64,000 nt of DNA from Heterobilharzia americana. Its lineage: Eukaryota; Platyhelminthes; Trematoda; Strigeidida; Schistosomatidae. The position numbers were made by a program, and so were the translations under genes. Below the pieces are notes generated by a model that saw only the letters and a program-made list of their open reading frames with translations, had not been told where the DNA came from and made no database searches. The stretch is taken from the NCBI GenBank assembly GCA_944470555.2, contig OX104130.1:77443160-77507159 (forward strand), written 5' to 3'. This document shows positions 56,165-64,000 of the stretch, piece by piece (positions within the stretch are counted from its first letter, which is position 1; each line of letters opens with the position of its first letter).

Positions 56165-56480
56165 TCAAAACAAAATCGGGTATGGAAGTGTATCACTTTA
56201 AAATGCCACACTTCGCATCTTCATGTAAAATAAAAGTGAGTAGAGGAAAACTGACATAAAGATGGAGAATAGTGTTCGAGACAAGAGGGCATCAACAAAT
56301 GAAAGTTAGTGAGAATATTCAAGACCCTGAAGCTGACACAAAGTGCATGTATCTGCGTCAATATGACCAAGTTTCAGCCATGTCGCCAAGAGTCTCCAAC
56401 CATTGATTCCTATCCTCCACAGGGTAATCTATACTTCTCCATCCACAAACACAGTCAAAGACCTCATAGACTGTTGCTAT
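56165..56480 (-). mobile_element. Decayed family B LINE 3' end
   Basis: The minus strand carries VEDRNQWLETLGDMAETWSY at 56358-56420, the family's C-terminal motif, and then the 3' UTR to about 56165. Confidence 0.7.
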
Positions 56481-56599
56481 GACGTATGAAATAGTGAATA
56501 GCTGTTGTTCAGGATATTCATTACGATAAGAAGTATACTTTAACTCTGACAGACGATGTACAGGTAACCCTAGGAAATTATGTAAGTTAAGCAATCACT

Positions 56600-58380
56600 T
56601 TCCCGACTGAGGTTTTATATAACTCTACACGCTAATAATACTAATGCTAAGGTTGTAATACATAGATTTTGCAATATATTTAGTCATGAAATGAATAAAT
56701 TATACAAGTGTCGAATAGCATTAAAATTTAAGAAACACCCACTATTCTGTGTAGGCTAATACAATTTAAGTCCTAACATTGTTACTACCTGGTACATTCA
56801 CTCTAATGAACTTTGTATAAGTTGAAATGTTAGTAATTTAACTGTTAAGAAAAGCCAATATATAGATTTGTAGTTTATGACAGTTTTGTAGATAAAAATT
56901 GTAAACCTGAATATTTAATTAACTATTAGATACTTACATTGTCAAAACGTGAATCAATTGAACATCTTTCTCAATCAAATCAATTAACTACCTCCTTTTT
57001 CATCTTGTTTCTTCTAGCAGGCGGGATTTTAGGATATTATAGTCAAAAGCAATGATATGAGAAAGGTGTTGATGTTCAACCAATCATACTTTTCCTTGGT
57101 TACGCGTTTAATTTAAACACCAAAGCAAGGGATGTTGTAGTTCTCTGAAAAGTTCTAGTCGACAATATGACTGACTTCAACACTAGAGTCTAAAGCAATG
57201 GGTTTGAAGGTCGAACTTTGCTGAAGTTAATTCAACTTCAGAGACCAGGTGCTATGGATAGGTATTCACACACTAAGTATAGTTTATAGCTTACCGCATA
57301 AAACTTTACCAAACTTGTGAGTTACATTACAAAAAATATATTGTGAAAGGCCAGACACCATCTGTAAACATGAAACATGTTATATCCAGTAGTAATAATG
57401 TGAAAGAAGCACTAAAGAAGTTGTACCATGAAGTGTCAGTTATCCATGAAGGAGTTTAGATATTTTACATGAGCGCTGACTTGTAGAAAAGTTGTTTTGA
57501 TCAGGAACCAAGTCTCTACATTCACAGGGGGGTTATATCTTCGTGCAGTGAACACTTTACTTTTAGATACCACTTAAACAGAACACATTCAGCCCACTGA
57601 TCAGTAACAAAGGTTATTTTAAGCATCGTGCCAACAATTTCTTTCCTTTAAGGAGAACCATTATTGTGCAATGATCCTTACAATGAGATGTAACGAGTGT
57701 GGAATAAGAAAACTCTTTCAACTTTCCCTTCTAAAAAATATTATCGCTCAAACAAGCTGAAATCAATAGGTATTATATGATGATATTATAGAGGTTTACT
57801 TTTCAATTCATTTATTTGTTTACGTCCATGTTTCCAAGAGGTATCCGATAATAATACATTCTGAATTGTCATCATAAATCTTTATTCGTGTCATGAAAGA
57901 ATTACAATTTTCTAACTACAAATGTCTCTGATGTACTACTCAGTTGTGATGGAAGCAAAAACTGAGTACATTTGAGTGTCACGCAAGAAAAGAAGGCCAG
58001 TTCATAACGTTCCAAGTATATATCCAATGAGTTTTCGATGTTAAGCATGCTAAACCACTATCTACCCCTGAAAATAAAGTGAGCTAGATTGGTTTGAAAT
58101 AAATTTAAGTATAGCCACAAAAAAATATGACATTAATTCGTTGCCAGCAAGAAAATCTCCAATACTAAATCTTAGAAGAAAACACGTAATAATAAAGGAA
58201 TTTTTCTTTCCAATGACTTTGTTTCCAAAAGCTGTTCAACTGTGTTTATATTCAAAAGAAACTAACCGAAACCAACAACATGAAGGTATTGTATTATAGA
58301 AAACCATTATGCGGTAAGAAGAATATTGAAGGGAATAAAATGAGTGGAAATTAGAAACAAGGTGTTGTGTTGCTCAGTAA
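56600..58380. other. AT-rich, no gene seen
   Basis: No coding or repeat feature was recognised on either strand. Confidence 0.4.
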
Positions 58381-58395
58381 ACGTGGAAATGAATA

Positions 58396-58886
58396 TATAT
58401 TATATATTATTTGTCCCTTGGGTTCCTAGTGGAAAATAAGGCTTCAGTAGCTCGTCTCCATTCCACTCTGTTCTCCGCAATCTTTTCAACCCGGCTCCAC
58501 GACTGCCCACAAGCTCTCATTTCTTCTTCACACCATCTCCTCTATGTCACCCTCACCTCCGACGCCCGACTCGCCGTTTCCCATTTGGATTCAACTCGAG
58601 GGCCTGGTCTGGCGCGTGATGTCTTCAGTCGGCCTTCTCAGTGTATGCCCAATACATCTCCACTTTCTTCTGCATATTTGTTGGGCGATAGGTTCTTGGT
58701 TGGTTCGTGGCAAGCCAACCGGAGTTCCTTGTTGCTTATTCTTATTATTCTGGCTATCTGATCTTCAGTGACGAGCCAGCGTAGGCAGTTGTTGATGAAT
58801 GTCTATAGTTTGTTGGAAATGCTTTTCGTAACGCGCCAAGTTTCTGAACCATACAGAAGCACTGACTTGACGTTAGTGTTGAAAGT
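58396..58886 (-). mobile_element. 5'-truncated family A LINE, minus strand
   Basis: It is flanked by CGTGGAAATGAATA (58382-58395) and CGTGGAAGTGAATA (58887-58900), 13 of 14 bases identical. It contains the ORF2 C-terminus and tail. Confidence 0.88.
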
Positions 58887-59049
58887 CGTGGAAGTGAATA
58901 AATCGATTTGAAAATCCTGGAGAAAAAGTGACCAGTCAGCAGTATCACAAAACCGTAAACTAGCTAGGGGCACTTTTCTGATACAGAACAGTAGATGTTG
59001 CGATCACAGTAAGGTTGATGTGTGCAATTAACTCTTTTGAACACAAAGA

Positions 59050-59320
59050 TGAGACTTGAACCTATGAATTATCAATTTCTTAGGTTACGTATGGATGATA
59101 TAGTTAAAGTCTTTTAGAAGTTGAGTAACAGACTCCAAAAATTAATACAAAGAAACTGCCAACTCATTAGTGAAGCTGGATAACGTCTCATAATGCATCT
59201 GTTGATTTAACACTGTGTGTAGCCAGTATATGTTACTCCATAGGAGCATGTAAAGCGACAGATACACACCGAAGTGATCAAAAGCTATTTCAATTTCAAG
59301 ATGTTTCCCATTTATTTCCG
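59050..59320 (-). mobile_element. PLE family D scrap with GIY-YIG motif
   Basis: The minus strand reads FTCSYGVTYTGYT at about 59215-59255, related to FICSYGARYVG in the remnant at 18835-19320. It is short and frame-broken. Confidence 0.5.
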
Positions 59321-59454
59321 TTATATACAAATACGATTGTACAACTATTGGAAATGACATCATTATAGAGACAATGCTGTTGGCTGTTACACTTCCTTGA
59401 TAAGCCTTTCACTTAAGTATAAGCATTTGAACACATCTGTTTTATTGAATTTAG

Positions 59455-59809
59455 GAAAACTGCCTTATGCTTTGTGTGAAGAACTAAATAACATAACATT
59501 TGCAGGTTCACATATGAATGACTCGTTTAGTACACAGACGTTTTCGGAGGCTTCATTTCTGAGTTTCCTCTCGCCATTAGGATCATTACAAGGTGTGTAT
59601 GCACTAGAAGGGTTTTAAGTGATATAGTCATCTGGTTCTACAATAAAGTTACGTGTTTTATTTCAGACTTAATCAGGCCATCAAGTCGTTCATTACCAGT
59701 ATTATTCTTCGATTTACACGGCTGTTTTTTTCTCTCCGCAGTCTTTTAACAGTGGAGAAAGTCTATCAAACCTTAGAAAAATTATTGCAGCTGGGTAGCA
59801 AATATCAAG
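59455..59809 (+). CDS. Two exons of an unknown host gene
   Basis: Exon 59455-59596 follows GAATTTAG and reads KLPYALCEELNNITFAGSHM then SFLSPLGSLQG; its donor is GTATGC (59597), or GTGTGT at 59593 if the phase is wrong. Exon 59667-59809 follows TTTATTTCAG and reads LNQAIKSFITSIILRFTRLF then LLTVEKVYQTLEKLLQLGSK, ending at GTAAAT. With the GTATGC donor the phases agree. The second exon has a hydrophobic segment. The family is not recognised. Confidence 0.5.
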
Positions 59810-59819
59810 GTAAATTTTA

Positions 59820-60735
59820 GAAAACATGTAACAGCATCAATTGTGGCATCTAGGGCATTATTTCCAAATTTTTCCATTCTGTATTGTGTAACATGCGTCT
59901 GAGTTTATATATGTTGTCATATGTAAAGCCCTTGTATATAGTCTTCTTAGATTGGTATGTAAAAAGTATTTTTCTGCAGTTTGCCACATATTTTCGGCAG
60001 AACACTTATAGTGCTGTGATCTGAGCTCAGAAGTGGTGCACGTTTCCGAGTTTCATGCATACCGAAATTCATTCCCGAAGACCAAGTCTAATGTGCCATC
60101 AAAGCGAGTTGAAAAACTGACTAGGTTACTTTGAACAAGAAAAAACAGTGTAAATCACAGAAGACAATGGATAATAAACCCGACATTATGGGAGCAGCAA
60201 GTTCGGCGAATTTGTCAACAAATTTGAATAGTTCACAATAGCTGCAACCAGGAGTCATGTAAACATCGGTGATGTAAATAAGTTCAAGTTTATCTAAATG
60301 TTTGAGATAACACTTTACAACGATACAGTCTATATTGCCATTATAATAGGTGAAACATGCCTAATTTGATGAACACCACTGTGTTGATAAAGGTAGATAC
60401 ACCTCGACTAAGCTTTTTCACAGAACTGCACCGATCCTGGTGAAACATTTTGAAACCATTTAAAGAGACTAAATTGTCATCACATAAGTTGTGTAATTAA
60501 GTTTCTTATAATGTTATTACACCAGCACCACTATAAACATTAAAATATAAGAGGCATTGTAAACAGACTGTCTTTTATTATTTATATTTGTCAAATTCAT
60601 GGGCGTGGGTTGACTACTTCTTAATAGTTCGCGTGAGTATTTGACATGATTTAAGGTCATATTTAGAAAAACAGAAACAGCAAACTTGATGCAGTATACA
60701 GGATAGAAGGCTTTGGCAGCCTAAGGTTTAAGTAG
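59820..60735. other. AT-rich, no gene seen
   Basis: Continuation of the gene at 59455-59809 is expected, but no further exon could be supported. Confidence 0.35.
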
Positions 60736-60739
60736 ACCG

Positions 60740-62790
60740 CCAATATTTGAAGAAAAGTATCCAGTAGAGAATAATGAGATTACCAGTAGCACATCGCCAG
60801 TCATCGATAAAACGAAGTGGGTTTTCAAACTTTCAACTAGGGTTTCAAGCTCAACAGAAGTAAAGGTGTTGGAGAAGGGACTCAACTTCAATGTAGCAGT
60901 CAACGAATTGAAACCTGAAGATATCACTCCTAAAATTGAAACATCAATAAGTTCAGTAGACAAGACAATAGCAGATGAGGTGCGAGTACAACATGCTCTA
61001 ACACTCAGGCGACAGAATAAAACGAAACAGAATTTACCAAAAGTAGAAAGAGAAGCTTTGAAGAACCTTCGGAATGACAACAATATAGTAACTGCTAAAT
61101 CTCATAAAGGCAACTCAACAGTAGTGTTAAACAAATCTGATTACTTTCAGAAAGTCAAGGAGCATATGGAAACATGACCGCACGAGGAAATTAAGAAACT
61201 AATGGACATCATTATGAATAAGGTTCGAAGAATCACGATGGATCTAATGCGCCGAATAAAGCCATTTCTTGGTGAGTCAAAATGGTCTAGTTTAGTGCCG
61301 AAAACTAATAGTTCCAGTAACACTTATAACTCTATTAAAATTCATAAGCCAGGTTATCTATCTTATTAGACACATAGTAGACTTTAGAAACACTCCTACT
61401 TATGATTTATCGAAATATTTAGCGATGGTACTAGGTCCAATTAGAAACCGTTCTAAATCGAGACTTAATAACTTTTATGACTTGAAGCATACATTTAGAT
61501 GACAGTAGAAAAATGGCTAGTTTTGATGTAGCTAGTTGCTATGGCTCTGGAAGTAGTCACAAATGAGCTCAACAATGACCATGAGCTTACACTATGAACT
61601 AAGGTACCAGCACATGAGATCATGTTACTAGTACATCTATGCTGAACTTCCACAATCTTTAACTTTCAGAACAAAATATACAAGCAAACAGGAGTTGGCA
61701 TGGGACCCCTTATCTTGGTAGACGTATCTATATAGTTTGGAACGAATAGTTGTCAAAACATTCAGTCCTACTCCAGAAGTATGGTTTCGATACACAGATG
61801 GCACGTTTGCAGTGTTGAAATCCGAGCATATTTGCAGTTTCTCTACATATTTAAATTCAGTAGTCAATGCAATCTAATTCACCTATGAATTAGAAAATAG
61901 TGAAGGGATATAGTGATTTTGGATTGTAGAATGGAACGAAAACATAATGGGAGTTTAGACACTAGCGTCTACAAAAACCTTCACATTCAAATCATCACTT
62001 AGATTTCAAATCGTCTTACACTACGTCAGTTAAAGTTGGCTTGGCAAAATGTCTAAGTAACAGGGCCAGAAAACTTACTAAGAGAGATGACAGATGACTA
62101 AAAGACGAGAGACATTAGAGGACACCTTACCCAACAACGATTACCCTCCTAAATTAATTGATAAGTTCCTTAGGAATCGTAAGAGAAATATGATTAATAT
62201 TAGTAACACATGTGTTAATAGTTGTGATAATGATGTTAATAATAATAGTCACAATACTGTGAAGAAGGAATTGAAAACACACAAAAAAATTACCTCAAAC
62301 ACATTGAGTAGGATTATCAATAAGACTGGCTGGAATGAGAGTGACATTTGAATCTACAAGCTTATTCAAAAATAAGCTTTGTAGGTTAAGAGATTCTGTT
62401 GATCCAATTAGGCAGAATAATTTAGTTTGCCAGATCGCCAGCAAAACTTTTGAGGTTCAATACATAGATTAAAGTAGTCCACTAGAGTCAATTAGGCTAT
62501 CCAAGCACAAAAAACATAGCTAATTCGAAACTGGTATATCCTAGTAAGATAAGGAATCTAGGAAAATCTCGGCCATAGCTATGCATGAAATTACACACAC
62601 CCCCACAATAAGACGAGATAGGGTGAAAATCCTTAAAACTAACATAGCGGAGTGGAGGGAGAGATTAATAACTGAATCTATGTTTGTCGAATCAACACTT
62701 GATATATGCAACGGAAATAACTCAGCACCTGTTCTGGATATATGGAAAATCCTACTACATATCGGAAAGGTGACGAAATAAGGACCTTAC
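60740..62790 (+). mobile_element. Long, decayed PLE family B copy
   Basis: It runs from the PLE N-terminal RT region (KWVFKLSTRV, then VLEKGLNFNVAVNEL and LPKVEREALKNLRNDNNIVT, 60820-61170) through IVDFRNTPTYDLSKYLAM and a degraded catalytic box (YTDGTFAVLKSE for YVDDTF, 61790) to the linker (62094-62351), a damaged GIY-YIG start (NLVCQIASKTFEVQYI) and the C-terminus (ESTLDICNGNNSAPVLDIWK). Many stops interrupt it. It shows the full extent (~2 kb) of the family that is rearranged at 6.3-9.4 kb. Confidence 0.8.
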
Positions 62791-62799
62791 AAAAGGTCT

Positions 62800-63435
62800 C
62801 GAGGTTATGCAGTTATCTTGATATGACTATAGACAATAAATTGTTTCCAGAACGTAATTCAATAAGTAATATTGTTCTACTGTGCGGTATATCTAATAAG
62901 TCAACCAAAATGGAATTACATTCCACCAGTACCCATGTGTAGCCTTAAGAATGTTACAGCCTACGGTGAGCCATTAGATGGGTTCTTTACGTCGCGTGAT
63001 ATCCATGAGAGATGCACAATCTCTTCGTCTTTATTTAAATTTTTGTACATGTGCTTATGGAAGCCTCTGTTATAAAGTGATGATTGAAGCGTTGAATAAA
63101 GATTCTACTAGAGACATCTGAGAAAATGATATGATATGACTCGGTATGATCCAATGATATGTGCTCACGAGAACGTAGTTTTCAATTAACTGGTTGGACT
63201 CGATGTAAGACCATCACCAGGACCCAAAATCAGTAAGAATCAAGAGGACCAATAAATTCGTCGCATATTTCGTTGCATCATTTAGTCACACAAAACGTCT
63301 GCTTACATACAACCAATGAAACTCAAAACAAGATGAAAATAAATCATCCAAGTAAAAGTATAAAATCCGTCAAGAGAGACAACGAAAGTTATAAGACACT
63401 CAGTAACATCTTAGCAATGCATGCAAGGCTGAATT
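62800..63435. other. AT-rich, no gene seen
   Basis: No feature was recognised on either strand. Confidence 0.4.
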
Positions 63436-63439
63436 AATG

Positions 63440-64000
63440 ACCACTAAATTATTCTCCTCGACGTCTATCGACTGTACACAGATCAACCCTACCAAAAGAG
63501 ACTCGTTATTCAACTTACGGTCTACAGATGATATAGCTCTATCATATGAAGACACTGAAAAGATTCAATGTTCTGAACATTGAGTAACAAATGGGGAATT
63601 TTCATGATTCATTTTGCACCTCCCAAGTGGAAACGTTTGCTTCAGGAATGATCTGCTTAAATACCTCGTCACTTATGAAAAAACCAGCTCTGATTGATGG
63701 TCGGTAAAATTTCGGCATAACTACGAAAGGCTCATTTGGCTTTTTCTATCATTTTACACCAACCATGGCACCGTAAACATAACCAATCGCCTACTAATGA
63801 CCAAATTTACCGTACAGCAGCTTGTTATGTCCTATTATATGGCTATGAAATGTGGGTACTAAACGTTGAGGACACAAGAACACTCGATCACCATCACATT
63901 CTTAGCACCACTCGTTTTTCCTGGAATCATCAAGTAATGCAGACGTTAAGTGTAGAGTCTTAAGTGAAAGGACAGTCAGTTGATGAGGTTGTAAACTTCC
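63440..64000 (+). mobile_element. Decayed family B LINE, runs off the right edge
   Basis: The plus strand carries a degraded RT catalytic region (STDDIALSYEDTEKIQ) near 63520-63570 and, further on, VLLYGYEMWVLNVEDTRTLD at 63830-63890, the family's tail motif (VLLYGCETWPLRVEDIR type). Frames are broken. Confidence 0.7.

Noticed and set aside
1..64000. CRISPR arrays, bacterial operons, integrated prophage
   Set aside because: No regularly spaced direct repeats, ribosome-binding-site-led gene clusters or phage genes were seen. The sequence is eukaryotic.
1..64000. Spliced-leader RNA gene
   Set aside because: I looked for a flatworm-type spliced leader and saw no match by eye.

Overview
The window looks like nuclear DNA of a flatworm, most probably a schistosome-type blood fluke. 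It is AT-rich and intron-bearing. It holds short tRNA-headed repeats with hammerhead ribozyme motifs of the kind known from Schistosoma (Sm-alpha type), RTE-type non-LTR retrotransposons resembling schistosome SR2 and SR3/Perere-3 elements, and many Penelope-like elements (PLEs) with a GIY-YIG endonuclease domain. The species and the element names are inference from memory of these families; no search was run.

Layout. 1-1.7 kb: decayed LINE (family B). 2.3-4.2 kb: 3' part of a multi-exon host gene of unknown function, ending in a poly(A) signal. 5.1-9.4 kb: a large, nearly perfect inverted duplication built from PLE and LINE fragments. 9.8-21.4 kb: sparse old repeats (hammerhead SINEs, PLE remnants, LINE remnants, TA microsatellites) in otherwise featureless AT-rich DNA. 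22.3-25.7 kb: the youngest-looking element, a full-length RTE-type LINE (family A) whose 5' end is fused to a U6 snRNA copy, the whole bracketed by one target-site duplication. 26.3-30.4 kb: a PLE with an inverted terminal piece, a family B LINE, and a palindromic pair of hammerhead SINEs. 30.8-33.8 kb: two family A insertions around two candidate exons of a second host gene. 34-43 kb: more PLE, LINE and SINE pieces. 43-51.5 kb: a candidate terminal exon, LINE copies and tandem SINE units. 51.6-51.9 kb: minus-strand exon encoding the zinc-binding second half of a FYVE domain. 52.4-56.5 kb: LINE B pieces and a second palindromic hammerhead SINE pair, one member of which keeps a canonical ribozyme core. 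58.4-59.8 kb: a LINE A insertion, a PLE scrap and two exons of a third host gene. 60.7-62.8 kb: a long but decayed PLE. 63.4-64 kb: another LINE B copy.

Most of the interpretable sequence is retroelement-derived. Family A LINEs leave clear target-site duplications and TAA-type tails, so that machinery was recently active here. The SINEs carry tRNA-like A/B boxes (Pol III-type promoters) and hammerheads, and no coding capacity is visible in them; they presumably depended on LINE or PLE enzymes. The host genes are seen only as exons: splice sites and reading phase support them, but apart from the FYVE exon their functions are not recognisable. Boundaries of decayed elements are approximate, commonly within a few tens of bases.
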